DNA from: CAVUAT01 sp963739545
GTDB taxonomy: Bacteria; Actinomycetota; Thermoleophilia; Solirubrobacterales; 70-9
Assembly: GCA_963739545.1 (NCBI GenBank)
Contig: CAVUAT010000014.1
Location: 868,001 to 932,000 of the forward strand
Length of the DNA: 64,000 nucleotides
Direction of reading: 5' to 3'
Positions 29,678-38,224 of this stretch are shown piece after piece. The notes below the pieces were generated by a model, which was not told where the DNA came from, did not search any database, and worked only from the letters and a program-made list of their open reading frames with translations. How positions within the stretch are numbered: position 1 is the stretch's first letter; each line of letters starts with the position of its first letter. A program made the translations under genes and the position numbers.

Positions 29678-30783
29678 CAGGCGGCCTCGGCCAGCGAGCC
29701 GCCCTGCGGCCGCGGCTGCGCGCGCGCACCGGCATCGACGGCGATCGTCGTCAGCTCCACTACCGCGGGCACGTGCTCTGCCTCTGTCGCCGTCAAGAGC
29801 GCCTGCCCGGAGCCGGAGAGGGTGCGCACGAGCAGCTCTCGGCGCTCGGGGTCGAGCTCGCTCATCACGTCGTCGAGCAGCATGATCGGCGCCCGGCGCC
29901 CGGCGTCGATCAGCGCCGAGCGCTCGGCGAACAGCAGCGCGAGCAGGGCGGCGCGCTGCTGGCCCTGCGAGCCGAAGCGCCGCAGGGCGCGGCCGCCGAG
30001 GCGAAGCTCGACCTCGTCGAGCTGGGGGCCGTAGGAGGTGTAGGCCCGGCCGAGGTCGACGCTGCGACGCTCCGCGAGCTCGGCCGCGAGCTCCTCGCGG
30101 CCCGCGGCGTGGCGAGGCCGGTAGGACACCTCGGCCGCCTCGAGGCCGAGGTCCGCAGCCAGCGAGGCGAACGGAGAAGCCAGGGTCGCGAGGGCCTCGG
30201 CGCGCGAGGCGATCAGCGGCTCGGCCTCCTCCGCGAGGCGCTCGTCCCAGGCCGGGAGCGAGCTCGGCGCCGCCAGGCCGGCGCGTATGCGGGAAACCAG
30301 GGCGTTGCGCTGCGCGAGGGTGCGGCCGAACCGCGAGCGCAGGTCCGCTCGCGCCGGCCGCAGCGCGGCGACGAGCCGGTCAAGGTGCGCGCGGCGGTGG
30401 GCGGCCGGGCCCTTGACGAGCTGGAGGCGATCGGGGTGGAAGACGCTCACCAGGGGCCGTTCGGGGCCGCCCGCCTCGAGCTGGCGCCCGTCGATGCGGT
30501 GGCGGCGCTCGCCTCCGCGCTCGAGGGCCGAGAGCAGGATCGACCGCTCGCCGCCCTGCTCCAGCTCCAGCTCGACGCGCGCCGAAGGCTGATCGAAGGC
30601 GATCAGGTCGCGGTCGTTGCCGCTGCGAAAGGACCGGTTGGCGAGGCCGAAGTACACGGCCTCGAGCAGGTTGGTCTTGCCGGCGCCGTTCGGGCCGTGC
30701 AGGACGACCAGCTCCGGGCCGAGCTCGACGCGGGCGTCGGCGAGGTTGCGAACTCCCCGTGGCTCGAGTGCGGCGAGCTGCAC
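29677..30783 (-). CDS. recF: DNA replication and repair protein RecF
   Basis: SMC-like ATPase that helps load RecA at gaps. 368 residues with Walker A GPNGAGKTNLLEAV near residue 33, the signature region FGSQGQQRAALLALLFAE and Walker B IMLLDDVMSELDPERR. Order dnaN-recF-dciA-gyrB is the actinobacterial origin order. It starts 17 bases after dnaN on the minus strand and overlaps dciA by 4 bases at its end. Confidence 0.94.
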   Translation of the reverse strand: MQLAALEPRGVRNLADARVELGPELVVLHGPNGAGKTNLLEAVYFGLANRSFRSGNDRDLIAFDQPSARVELELEQGGERSILLSALERGGERRHRIDGRQLEAGGPERPLVSVFHPDRLQLVKGPAAHRRAHLDRLVAALRPARADLRSRFGRTLAQRNALVSRIRAGLAAPSSLPAWDERLAEEAEPLIASRAEALATLASPFASLAADLGLEAAEVSYRPRHAAGREELAAELAERRSVDLGRAYTSYGPQLDEVELRLGGRALRRFGSQGQQRAALLALLFAERSALIDAGRRAPIMLLDDVMSELDPERRELLVRTLSGSGQALLTATEAEHVPAVVELTTIAVDAGARAQPRPQGGSLAEAA

Positions 30784-30799
30784 GGGGCGCCTCCTACAC

Positions 30800-31906
30800 C
30801 TAGACGTTCAGCCGGATCGGCATCACGAGGTAGCTGAAGTCGTCGGCGCTCGCCGGCTCGAGCAGGCCCGGGCGAAGCGGCGAGATCAGCTTCACGACGA
30901 CCTCGTCGTCGTCGATGCTCTCGAGCCCGTCGCGGACGAACTCCGGGTTGAACCCGATCTCGAGGAGCTCGCCGGAGTACGGCGCCGGCAGGCCCTCGCG
31001 GGCGTCGCCGAGGTCGGGCGTCTCGGCAGAGACGACGAGCTCACCCTCCGAGAACGACATCCGAAGAGCTGCGTTTCGCTGAGCGAGCTGCGAAACGCGG
31101 CGCACGACCTCGAGTAGGTCGGTGCGCGGCATCTTCACCTCGTGGTCATAGGACTCGGGGATGAGCTGGCGGTAGTTCGGAAACTGGCCGTCGATCAGCC
31201 GGGAGCTGAGCGAGCTGCCGCCGATCTCGAACAGCGCCTGGTTGCGGCTGAGCCACACGCGCAGCGGCTCGTCGTCGCCCGCAGCCTCGATCAGCCGCGC
31301 CAGCTCCCGCAGGGCCCGAGCCGGGATGTTCGCCTCGATCTTCTCGGCGACCCCGGACTCGAGCGTGGTGCGCTTGACCGCGAGCCTGTAGGAGTCGGTG
31401 GCGACCATCGTCAGCTCCGAGCCCTCCGCGGTGACGAGCACGCCGGTGAGGACCGGGCGGGCCTCGTCGCGAGAAGCCGCGCGGGCGACGCGGGCGATCG
31501 TCTCCTGGAGCGCCTGCGATGGGAGCTCGACCGGGTCGCCCTCGGGCTCCGGGAAGCGCGGGAAGTCGTCGGCCGGCAGGGTCCGCAGGTGGAAGCGCGA
31601 GGAGCCGGCGGTGATCTCGACGTCGCGCTCGGACTCGCGCAGCTCGAGACTCACCTCGCCGTCGGGCAGCGAGCGCGCTACCTCGACGAGCAGCCGGCCG
31701 GGGATCACGACCGCGCCGGCACCCTCGACCTTGCCGTCGAGCCCGACCTCGAGGCCGAGCTCCGTGTCCGTGGCGCGCAGCTTCGGATCGCCGTCCGCGG
31801 AGATGTGGATGCCGGAGAGGGCCTGCAGCGCAGCGCGCGCCGAGACCGCCCGCGAGACGACCAGCAGGGAGTCGAGCAGGGCTTGCCTTGTTGCCGTGAT
31901 CTTCAT
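30800..31906 (-). CDS. dnaN: DNA polymerase III beta subunit (sliding clamp)
   Basis: 368 residues, the standard length for the three-domain clamp that tethers DNA polymerase III. Recognisable stretches are RQALLDSLLVVSRAVSAR at the N-terminus, FHLRTLPADDFPRFPE, VATDSYRLAVKR and the C-terminal FSYLVMPIRLNV, where the hydrophobic peptide-binding pocket ends in the usual VMPIRL. The start ATG lies 111 bases downstream of dnaA. It is the first gene of a probable dnaN-recF-dciA unit. Confidence 0.96.
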   Translation of the reverse strand: MKITATRQALLDSLLVVSRAVSARAALQALSGIHISADGDPKLRATDTELGLEVGLDGKVEGAGAVVIPGRLLVEVARSLPDGEVSLELRESERDVEITAGSSRFHLRTLPADDFPRFPEPEGDPVELPSQALQETIARVARAASRDEARPVLTGVLVTAEGSELTMVATDSYRLAVKRTTLESGVAEKIEANIPARALRELARLIEAAGDDEPLRVWLSRNQALFEIGGSSLSSRLIDGQFPNYRQLIPESYDHEVKMPRTDLLEVVRRVSQLAQRNAALRMSFSEGELVVSAETPDLGDAREGLPAPYSGELLEIGFNPEFVRDGLESIDDDEVVVKLISPLRPGLLEPASADDFSYLVMPIRLNV

Positions 31907-32017
31907 TCGATGGTCAGTTAGTGGCTAGGAGTAATAAGGGCTGTGGATGGCTGTGGATAGGTGGAGCGGCAAGGTGGTTCGTTCAGGTGATCGCTCAAAG
32001 TGGGAGAGCCGATTCAA
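31907..32017. other. oriC: dnaA-dnaN intergenic region with two DnaA-box-like sites, probable origin
   Basis: The 111-base gap holds TGTGGATGG (31942-31950) and TGTGGATAG (31952-31960). Both match the complement of the DnaA box TTATCCACA at seven to eight of nine positions and are spaced 10 bases apart. In Mycobacterium and Streptomyces oriC is the dnaA-dnaN gap, but is several hundred bases with many boxes. This gap is unusually short. An AT-richer segment (GATTCAATCATTCCG) lies next to dnaA. No other box cluster was found by eye in the window. Confidence 0.6.
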
Positions 32018-33472
32018 TCATTCCGTTCGGTCACGACCCAATGAGTCCGACCGCAGGGAGCTCGAGAGCTCCTCGAGCTCGCGGGCGAGCGTCGGGTCGC
32101 GGGTGGTCCCTTCCTCCACGCGGCGGATGGCGTGCATCACGGTGGTGTGGTCGCGGCGTTTGAAGGCGCGAGCGATCTCGGGGAGGGACAGGTCGGTGAG
32201 CTCGCGGGTCAGGTACATGGCGAGCTGGCGGGCGCGGGAGACCTTCATGGTCCGCGAGGGGGAGAGGAGTTGGTCGCGGCTGACCTCGAGCTGCGTGGCG
32301 ACCGCCGTCTGGATCTCTTGGGCGCTGAGGTCGCCGGCCGGCCCCGACTCGCGGAAGGGCCGCCCGCCGGGGAGCACGTCGTCGACCGTCTCGGGTGTGA
32401 CGCCGGCGTCGGTCAGCGACGAGACGGCGAGGACCCGGGTCAGCGCGCCCTCGAGGGCCCGAAGGTTGGAGATCGCCCGCGTGGCGATCAAGCGGATCGC
32501 CTCGGGCGCGACGACCTCGATCCCCTGCTCGCGGACCAGGTTGCCGAGGAAGATGAGGCGCGTTGAGAGGTCCGGCGGGTCGATCTCGGCGGTCATGCCC
32601 CACTCGAAGCGCTGGCGCAGGCGCTCGGCGAGCTCGGTGAGCTCGCTCGGCATGCGGTCGGCGGTGAGCACGATCTGGGCGCCGTTCTGGTGCAGCGCGT
32701 TGAAGGTGTGGAAGAACTCGTCGGCGGTGCGCGCCTTGCCCTGCAGGAACTGGACGTCGTCGATCAGCAGGACGTCGGCGCGCCGGTAGCGCTCCTTGAA
32801 GGCGTCGATCCCCTTCGACCGCAGGCAGCCGACGAACTCGTTGGTGAAGCTCTCGGCCGTCGTGTAGTGGATGTCGAGCCCGGGGCTCCGGTCGTGAAGG
32901 TAATTGGCGATCGCGCCGAGCAGGTGAGTCTTGCCGAGCCCGGGCGGGCCGTGCAGGAAGAGGGGGTTGTAGGCCTGGCCGGGCGCCTCGGCCACCGCGA
33001 GCGCCGCCCCGTGGGCGAGGCGGCTGCCCGGGCCGATCACGAACCGCTCGAAGGTGTAGGAGGGGTTGAGCGCGATCCGGGCGGCCGCCTCGGCGGGGGT
33101 CGCAGAGGCGCGTTCGTCAGCGCCCGGCTCGGCGACGAACTCGGCGTCGGAGAAGCCGCTGTCGGCGCGGCTCAGCGCCGCGCGCAGCAGCTCCGGGTAG
33201 CGGCGCCCGACCCAGCGGCGGACGTGCGGCGTCGCGGTTAGGAAGATGGTCGTGCCGCGCGCTCCCGCCGGGCGCAGCGGCTCGAACCAGAGGCGATAGG
33301 TGGACTCGGGGACCGAGGCGCGGAGATGGAGCTGGACCCGCCGCCAGACGGCGTCGAGCTGCTGGTCGCGCGCTGAGTCTTCTCCCGGCCCCGGAACTTC
33401 GATCCTCCTCGATGGCTTGATTGTGTGGTGCTCCGGGTGGCTCGATGCCTGATCCCCGGCGGGCGCGATCAT
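32018..33472 (-). CDS. dnaA: Chromosomal replication initiator DnaA
   Basis: 484 residues from ATG 33472. Domain I is VWRRVQLHLRASVPESTYRLW, followed by a short linker. The AAA+ domain III has Walker A GPPGLGKTH at 175-183 and Walker B LLIDD at 235-239. Domain IV carries the DnaA signature RDHTTVMHAIRRVEE. The frame stays open upstream of 33472, but that extension (from 33664) runs through the rpmH promoter and coding start and is not DnaA-like, so the internal ATG was chosen. It is divergent from rpmH. Confidence 0.95.
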   Translation of the reverse strand: MIAPAGDQASSHPEHHTIKPSRRIEVPGPGEDSARDQQLDAVWRRVQLHLRASVPESTYRLWFEPLRPAGARGTTIFLTATPHVRRWVGRRYPELLRAALSRADSGFSDAEFVAEPGADERASATPAEAAARIALNPSYTFERFVIGPGSRLAHGAALAVAEAPGQAYNPLFLHGPPGLGKTHLLGAIANYLHDRSPGLDIHYTTAESFTNEFVGCLRSKGIDAFKERYRRADVLLIDDVQFLQGKARTADEFFHTFNALHQNGAQIVLTADRMPSELTELAERLRQRFEWGMTAEIDPPDLSTRLIFLGNLVREQGIEVVAPEAIRLIATRAISNLRALEGALTRVLAVSSLTDAGVTPETVDDVLPGGRPFRESGPAGDLSAQEIQTAVATQLEVSRDQLLSPSRTMKVSRARQLAMYLTRELTDLSLPEIARAFKRRDHTTVMHAIRRVEEGTTRDPTLARELEELSSSLRSDSLGRDRTE

Positions 33473-33543
33473 AGACTCGGCCCGGAGGCGGCCGAAGGGG
33501 TGCAGCAGGGCCGCCGGTGCAATTCGCGGGGAAAACGACGCCC

Positions 33544-33549
33544 TATACT
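33544..33549 (+). promoter_or_regulatory. Probable -10 element of the rpmH-rnpA promoter
   Basis: TATACT in the dnaA-rpmH divergent gap, 67 bases before the rpmH ATG. The -35 region (AATTCG at 17-base spacing) is weak. Confidence 0.45.
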
Positions 33550-33616
33550 GCCGTCCCCGCCGACGACTGTGCAAGATCCCGTCCCAGGCGGCAGTCACCC
33601 ACGCGGAGCTCAAGAG

Positions 33617-33751
33617 ATGAAGCGGACCTACCAGCCAAAGAAGCGCAAGCGCGCACGTACCCACGGCTTTCGCGCCCGCAACGCCACGCGTTCGGGCCGA
33701 GCGATCCTCAAGCGCCGGCGGCAGAAGGGCCGCAAGCGCCTCACCCCCTGA
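33617..33751 (+). CDS. rpmH: 50S ribosomal protein L34
   Basis: 44 residues, the normal length. The sequence starts MKRTYQPKKRKRARTHGF and ends RRRQKGRKRLTP, which is the complete and highly conserved L34 pattern. GGAG lies upstream of the ATG at 33617. The frame is open further upstream, but the extension is unrelated. The first gene of the rpmH-rnpA-yidD-yidC-jag-rsmG block, divergent from dnaA. Confidence 0.97.
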   Translation: MKRTYQPKKRKRARTHGFRARNATRSGRAILKRRRQKGRKRLTP

Positions 33752-33754
33752 GCA

Positions 33755-34150
33755 TTGGCCGATGAGGGCAGCTCCGACGCTCGCCGCCGCCGGCGCCTAT
33801 CGCGCAGCGGCGACTTCGACAGGGTCTACCGAGAGGGATCCTCGCGCGGCAACCGCTTCCTCGTCCTCTATTCGTTCGCCCGCGGCGACGACGGCGAGGG
33901 CGACCGGGCTCCGCGCCTCGGCGTCTCGGTCGGCAAGCGGATCGGCAAGGCCGTGCAGCGCAACAAGGTGAAGCGCGCGGTGCGCGAGTCCTTCTGGGAG
34001 CTGGCCGATGAGCTGCCGGGCTCGAGCGACTACGTGATCGTCGCCCGTCCGGGGGTCGAGGGACTGGTCGAGCGCGAGGGGGCCGCAGGCGTCCGCGAGA
34101 GCCTCGCCGAGCTGATCGCGCCCGATTCCGGCGAGGAGCGTTTGTCGTGA
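33755..34150 (+). CDS. rnpA: Ribonuclease P protein component
   Basis: 131-residue basic protein that assists the catalytic RNA in 5' tRNA maturation. LSRSGDFDRVYREGSSRGNRFLV-type N-terminus and the signature RNKVKRAVRE are present. The start is TTG, 3 bases after the rpmH stop; no ATG or GTG start fits. The 3' end overlaps the yidD start by 4 bases (GTGA). Confidence 0.94.
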   Translation: MADEGSSDARRRRRLSRSGDFDRVYREGSSRGNRFLVLYSFARGDDGEGDRAPRLGVSVGKRIGKAVQRNKVKRAVRESFWELADELPGSSDYVIVARPGVEGLVEREGAAGVRESLAELIAPDSGEERLS

Positions 34151-34437
34151 AACGGATCCTGAGCGCCCCCCTGCTCGCCCTGATCGCCTTCTACCAGCGC
34201 TTCATCTCGCCGGCCTTCCCTCGCCGCTGCCGCTACGAGCCGACCTGCTCGGCCTACGCGGTCGAGGCGATCCGCGAGCTGGGCCCGGTGCGCGGCTCGA
34301 TCGTCGCCGGCTGGCGCCTGCTGCGCTGCAACCCCTTCAGCGACGGCGGCATCGACGACGTCTGCGACCGCACCCTGTTCCGCGGCCACGATCACGCCCA
34401 CTCCCACGCCGATGCGGGCAAGGCGGCCGCTCGATGA
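34147..34437 (+). CDS. yidD: Membrane protein insertion efficiency factor YidD
   Basis: 96 residues with the YidD signature FYQRFISPAF, RCRYEPTCSAYAVEAIRELG and WRLLRCNPFSDGG. It is an amphipathic membrane-associated helper of YidC-mediated insertion. The start is GTG overlapping the rnpA stop (GTGA), and its stop overlaps the yidC ATG. The C-terminus adds a short His-rich stretch (FRGHDHAHSHADAG). Confidence 0.93.
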   Translation: MKRILSAPLLALIAFYQRFISPAFPRRCRYEPTCSAYAVEAIRELGPVRGSIVAGWRLLRCNPFSDGGIDDVCDRTLFRGHDHAHSHADAGKAAAR

Positions 34438-35179
34438 GCTTCCTGATCGCCAACCCGCTGCAGCCGCTGATCGACCTCGCGAACACGGTGCTCGTACTTC
34501 CTGCACGACCTCGGCTTCGTCTACGGGACCGCGATCGTGCTGCTCACCTTCATCACCCGCGCGCTGATCCTGCCCGCTCTCGATCAAGCAGATCCGCTCG
34601 ATGCGCGCGCTGTCGGCGCTCTCGCCGCAGATCAAGGAGGTCCAGGAGAAGTACAAGGACGACCGCCAGCGCATGCAGCGGGAGATGATGGAGATGTACC
34701 AGAAGAACAACGTCAACCCGTTCGCCTCCTGCCTGCCCCTGCTGCTGCAGCTCCCCGTCTTCCTCTCGCTCTTCTATCTGCTCCAGAGCGACGAGTTCGA
34801 GAGCGAGGTCGATCGACGCCGGCCAGAGGCCTGGCTGTTCATCGACGACATCCTCGAGAAGGCGACCGGCGGCGTCCTGATCGTGCTGCTCGCCCTCTAC
34901 ATCGGCACCTCGGTGATCGCCGGCCTGATCATGACCGGCCGCAGCGCGTCGACCCAGCAGCGGATGCTGTCGATGGGCCTGCCGATCCTGTTCACCCCGA
35001 TCATGATCGGGTTCCCCGCCGGGCTGCTCGTCTACTGGATCTCGACCAACTTCTGGACGATGGGACAGCAGGGCGTCGTCAAGCTCTTCTTCCCGCCACA
35101 GGAGCAGCCGACCCCCGAAGAGGTCAAGGCCTCGAAGCCGCCCCCGCCGCCCCCGCGCAAGCGCAAGCGCCGCAAGTAG
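34434..35179 (+). CDS. yidC: Membrane insertase YidC, interrupted by two single-base insertions
   Basis: Insertase for membrane proteins. The product is clear only when two breaks are repaired: an extra base near 34494 (CTCGTACTTCCTGCAC) and another near 34572 (CTGCCCGCTCTCGATC). Pieces in order are MSFLIANPLQPLIDLANTV, then FLHDLGFVYGTAIVLLTFIT and RALILP, then IKQIRSMRALSALSPQIKEV to the end. Hallmarks are KEVQEKYKDDRQRMQREMM, NPFASCLPLLLQLPVFLSLF and MGLPILFTP. The tail is Pro/Lys/Arg-rich (PPPPPRKRKRRK). About 248 residues when joined, the size of short Gram-positive YidC. As the gene is essential, the breaks are most likely sequence errors. Confidence 0.88.
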
Positions 35180-35671
35180 ATGAGCGACGTCGGGGACACC
35201 GTCGAGGGCCTGCCCTCCGAGCCCGCCGAGCGGGTCCGCGCGATCCTCGAACGCGTCGTGACCGAGCTCGACCTCGAAGCCGAGGTAGCGGTCGAGGAGG
35301 ACGACGGCGAGATCCGGGGCAGCGTCGACGGGGAGGACGTCGGCCTCTTGATCGGCCGCCACGGCCAGACGATCGACGCGCTGCAGCTCCTCTGCTACCA
35401 GGCCGCTTTCACCGGAGTCGCCGACCGCAAGCGGGTCACCGTCGACGCCGCCGGCTACCGCGAGCGCCAGGGCGAGAGCCTCAAGCGCCAGGCCGACCTG
35501 GCCGCGGAGGACGCCGCTCGCGAGGGGCGCGCGATCGAGATGGAGTCGATGAACTCCAACGAGCGCCGCGTCGTGCACGAGCATCTTCGCGACCGCACCG
35601 AGGTCGAGACCTACAGCGAGGGCGACGAGCCCCATCGCTTCGTGGTCGTCGCGCCGTTGCTCACCGATTGA
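35180..35671 (+). CDS. jag: Jag/KhpB RNA-binding protein (KH and R3H domains)
   Basis: 163 residues. The KH domain is in the middle (VGLLIGRHGQTIDALQLLCYQ), and the R3H domain is at the C-terminus (MNSNERRVVHEHL, with the R-x3-H spacing in RRVVHEHL). In Gram-positive bacteria this protein pairs with KhpA to bind RNA and affects cell elongation. It begins directly after the yidC stop, as is usual, and overlaps rsmG by 4 bases. Confidence 0.92.
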   Translation: MSDVGDTVEGLPSEPAERVRAILERVVTELDLEAEVAVEEDDGEIRGSVDGEDVGLLIGRHGQTIDALQLLCYQAAFTGVADRKRVTVDAAGYRERQGESLKRQADLAAEDAAREGRAIEMESMNSNERRVVHEHLRDRTEVETYSEGDEPHRFVVVAPLLTD

Positions 35672-36357
35672 CCGAGCGCGCCGCCGCCGAGCGCTGGCCG
35701 GCCGCACTCGACACGCTGCTCGAGATGCTCGCCGGCGACGACGCCCCGGTCTCGCGCGCGAGCGGCCGCCGCGGCCGCGATGTCCACATTCGCGACTCCC
35801 TCTCGGGGCTCGAGCTCGACGAGCTGCGCGACGCCGGGCGCATCGCCGACGTCGGTTCCGGCGCGGGCCTGCCGGGTCTCGTGATCGCCGCATCGCTCCC
35901 CGGCGCCCAGGTGGACCTGGTCGAGTCGGTCTCTCGCAAGTGCGGGTTCATGCGGGAGGCGATCGAGCGGATGGCGCTCGAGAACGCAGCTGTCGTCTGC
36001 AGACGCGCCGAGGAGTGGGGGGCCGAAAGCGAGCCCGGGCGCGAGGCCTACGACGCGGTCACGGCCCGCGCCGTCGGGGGCCTGGCCGAGCTCGCCGAGC
36101 TCGCCTCTCCGCTGCTCCGCGACGGAGGTTGGCTGGTCGCGTGGCGCGGCGCGAGGGACCCCGACGACGAGCGCAGGGTCGCCGACGCGGTCCCCCGGAC
36201 GGCCGTCGAGCCGGCCCAGGTCCGGCCCGTCACGCCGTATGAGGGAAGCCGCGACCGTCACATCCACCTGCTCCGCAAGAATGGGCCGACGCCGGACGAC
36301 CTGCCCCGCCGGCCGGGCATGGCGGCAAAGCGACCGTTCGGACACGAACACACATGA
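35668..36357 (+). CDS. rsmG: 16S rRNA (guanine-527-N7)-methyltransferase RsmG
   Basis: Methylates G527 of 16S rRNA; loss gives low-level streptomycin resistance in other bacteria. 229 residues from a TTG that overlaps the jag stop (ATTGA). The frame is open far upstream, but that part is the yidC/jag shadow. SAM-binding motifs are DVGSGAGLPGLVIA and DLVESVSRKCGFM, with AVTARAVGGLAELAELA after them. HIRDSL marks the conserved N-terminal part. Order yidC-jag-rsmG-parA-parB is classic. Confidence 0.92.
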   Translation: MTERAAAERWPAALDTLLEMLAGDDAPVSRASGRRGRDVHIRDSLSGLELDELRDAGRIADVGSGAGLPGLVIAASLPGAQVDLVESVSRKCGFMREAIERMALENAAVVCRRAEEWGAESEPGREAYDAVTARAVGGLAELAELASPLLRDGGWLVAWRGARDPDDERRVADAVPRTAVEPAQVRPVTPYEGSRDRHIHLLRKNGPTPDDLPRRPGMAAKRPFGHEHT

Positions 36358-36426
36358 ATTCGCCACCGAACGACATCTCCGCGATCCGCTGATGGGCGCC
36401 CTTCACACCATCAAGACGGAGCCCTG

Positions 36427-37188
36427 ATGGGCTCCGTCTTCGCGATCGCGAACCAGAAGGGCGGGGTCGGGAAGACCACGACGACGGTCAACATGGGCGC
36501 CTGCGTCGCGCGCGACGGCCGCCAGACACTGATCGTCGACCTCGACGCCCAGTGCAACGCGACGGTGGCGCTCGGGCTCGACAAGGACCTGGAGCCCTCG
36601 TCCTACGACTGCCTCGTCGGCGACATCTCGGTCGCCGAGGCCGCGCGGCCGGCGGGCCCCGACAACCTCTGGATCGTGCCGGCCAACGCCGATCTCGCCG
36701 GCGCCTCCGTCGAGCTGCCGCGCACCGACCACTTCGAGCTGCGCCTTCGCGACGGGCTCGGGCCCGTCCGCGAGCGCTTCGCCTACACGCTCCTGGACTG
36801 CCCGCCGTCGCTCGGGCCGGTCACCGTCAACGCGCTGGTCGCGGCCGACCGCGTGGTCGTCCCCGTCCAGGCCGAGTACCTGGCGCTCGAGGGCCTGGTC
36901 CAGTTCCTGGACACGTTGAAGCTCGTGCGCCGCGAGCTGAACCCGAGCCTCGAGATCGCCGGCGTCGTGATCACGATGCACGACGACCGCACGCGGCTGG
37001 CCCGGGACGTCGAGCGCGAGCTCCGCCAGCACCTGCCGGCGAAGGTGTTCGAGACCGTGATCCCGCGCAGCATCCGCGTCGCCGAGGCGCCGAGCTACGG
37101 GATCCCCGTCGGCGAGCACGACCCGCGCTCCTCGGGAGCCAAGGCCTACCTCGCGCTGGCCGAGGAGGTGGCGAATGGCCGAGCGTAA
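36427..37188 (+). CDS. parA: Chromosome partitioning ATPase ParA (Soj)
   Basis: 253 residues with the deviant Walker A KGGVGKTTTTVN near residue 11, DLDAQCNAT, and LLDCPPSLG (Walker B). It drives separation of ParB-bound origins. The start ATG at 36427 has GGAG upstream. It overlaps parB by 14 bases. No parS site (TGTTTCACGTGAAACA-like) was seen in the window. Confidence 0.95.
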   Translation: MGSVFAIANQKGGVGKTTTTVNMGACVARDGRQTLIVDLDAQCNATVALGLDKDLEPSSYDCLVGDISVAEAARPAGPDNLWIVPANADLAGASVELPRTDHFELRLRDGLGPVRERFAYTLLDCPPSLGPVTVNALVAADRVVVPVQAEYLALEGLVQFLDTLKLVRRELNPSLEIAGVVITMHDDRTRLARDVERELRQHLPAKVFETVIPRSIRVAEAPSYGIPVGEHDPRSSGAKAYLALAEEVANGRA

Positions 37189-38041
37189 GCGCGGCATGGG
37201 CCGCGGCCTCGCGGCGATCCTGCCCGAATCGGGAGCGGGCGGTCCCGAGCTGCGCGAGCTCGCCGTCTCGCAGATCGAGCCCAACCCCGATCAGCCGCGA
37301 AAGCACTTCGACAAGGGCCCGCTCGACGCCCTCGCCGGCTCGATCGCCTCGGCCGGCGTCCTGCAGCCGCTGATCGTGCGGCCCGTCGACGACGGGCGCT
37401 TCGAGATCGTCGCCGGCGAGCGCCGCTGGCGCGCGGCCCAGCAGGCCGGGCTCGACCGCGTGCCCGCCGTGATCCGCACCTCGCCCGCCGATGAGCGCCT
37501 GCAGGCGGCGCTGATCGAGAACATGGTCCGCGAGGACCTGAACCCGGTCGACGAGGCGCGCGCCTGCGCCGCACTCGTCGATGACCTCGGCATCTCAAAG
37601 GAGGAGCTGGCCCGGCGAGTCGGGCGCAGCCGCGCCGCGATCTCCAACCTCGTGCGCCTGCTCGACCTGCCCGACGACGTCCAGTCGCTCCTCGAGCGCG
37701 GCAAGCTCAGCGAAGGCCACGGCCGCGCGATCCTCCAGGTCGACGGCCAGGAGAAGCGCTCGAAGCTCGCCAAGCAGGCCGCCGCCGAGGGGTGGTCGGT
37801 GCGCGAGATCGAGAACAAGACGAGGGCGCCCGCAGCCAGGGGCTCGAAGCGCTCCGCGAAGGGCGGCAGGATCAGCGCCGAGGAGCGCGCCGCGATGTCC
37901 GACGCCGAGGACGCCCTGGGTGAGGCGCTCGGCGCCGACGTCCGCGTCCGCAAAGCCGGCAACGGCCTGCGCGCCGAGATCGCAGCCGACGACCTCGAAG
38001 AGCTTCACGCTCTCGCCGAACGCCTAAAGGGCGCGAGCTAG
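37175..38041 (+). CDS. parB: Chromosome partitioning protein ParB
   Basis: 288 residues. CTP-binding and clamp motifs are in order: IEPNPDQPRKHFD, ERRWRAAQQAG (GERR motif) and LIENMVREDLNPVDEA. The helix-turn-helix follows (KEELARRVGRSRAAISNLVR), and a C-terminal dimerisation region ends DDLEELHALAERLKG. The start overlaps parA. The linker between residues 205 and 240 is Lys/Arg-rich. Confidence 0.95.
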   Translation: MAERKRGMGRGLAAILPESGAGGPELRELAVSQIEPNPDQPRKHFDKGPLDALAGSIASAGVLQPLIVRPVDDGRFEIVAGERRWRAAQQAGLDRVPAVIRTSPADERLQAALIENMVREDLNPVDEARACAALVDDLGISKEELARRVGRSRAAISNLVRLLDLPDDVQSLLERGKLSEGHGRAILQVDGQEKRSKLAKQAAAEGWSVREIENKTRAPAARGSKRSAKGGRISAEERAAMSDAEDALGEALGADVRVRKAGNGLRAEIAADDLEELHALAERLKGAS

Positions 38042-38060
38042 ACTTCCGGCGCTGTGGTCC

Positions 38061-38134
<74 letters not shown>

Positions 38135-38175
38135 TCAACAAGCCGCGGCGAGGCGGCGGCCGAGGGGGCCGGACC

Positions 38176-38224
38176 TATAATCGGCCCCATGCTTCGAGCC
38201 GGGAGACCGCTTTGCAGCGCATGA
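38176..38224 (+). promoter_or_regulatory. Consensus TATAAT and a leaderless 11-codon upstream ORF before the DUF151 gene
   Basis: TATAAT at 38176-38181 is followed seven bases later by ATG (38189), which opens MLRAGRPLCSA and stops with TGA at 38222-38224. That stop overlaps the ATG of the nuclease gene (38221) as ATGA, so the short ORF could couple its translation. Confidence 0.5.

Noticed and set aside
33473..33664. N-terminal extension of dnaA
   Set aside because: It overlaps the rpmH promoter and coding start, is not DnaA-like, and an ATG at 33472 gives the normal length.
34537..36357. 606-residue open frame through yidC, jag and rsmG
   Set aside because: Three different things in one frame: a yidC fragment between two indels, a shadow of yidC/jag, and genuine rsmG from the TTG at 35668.
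36358..36426. parS site near parA
   Set aside because: No TGTTTCACGTGAAACA-like palindrome was found here or elsewhere by eye; CACGTG occurs only inside genes without flanking symmetry.
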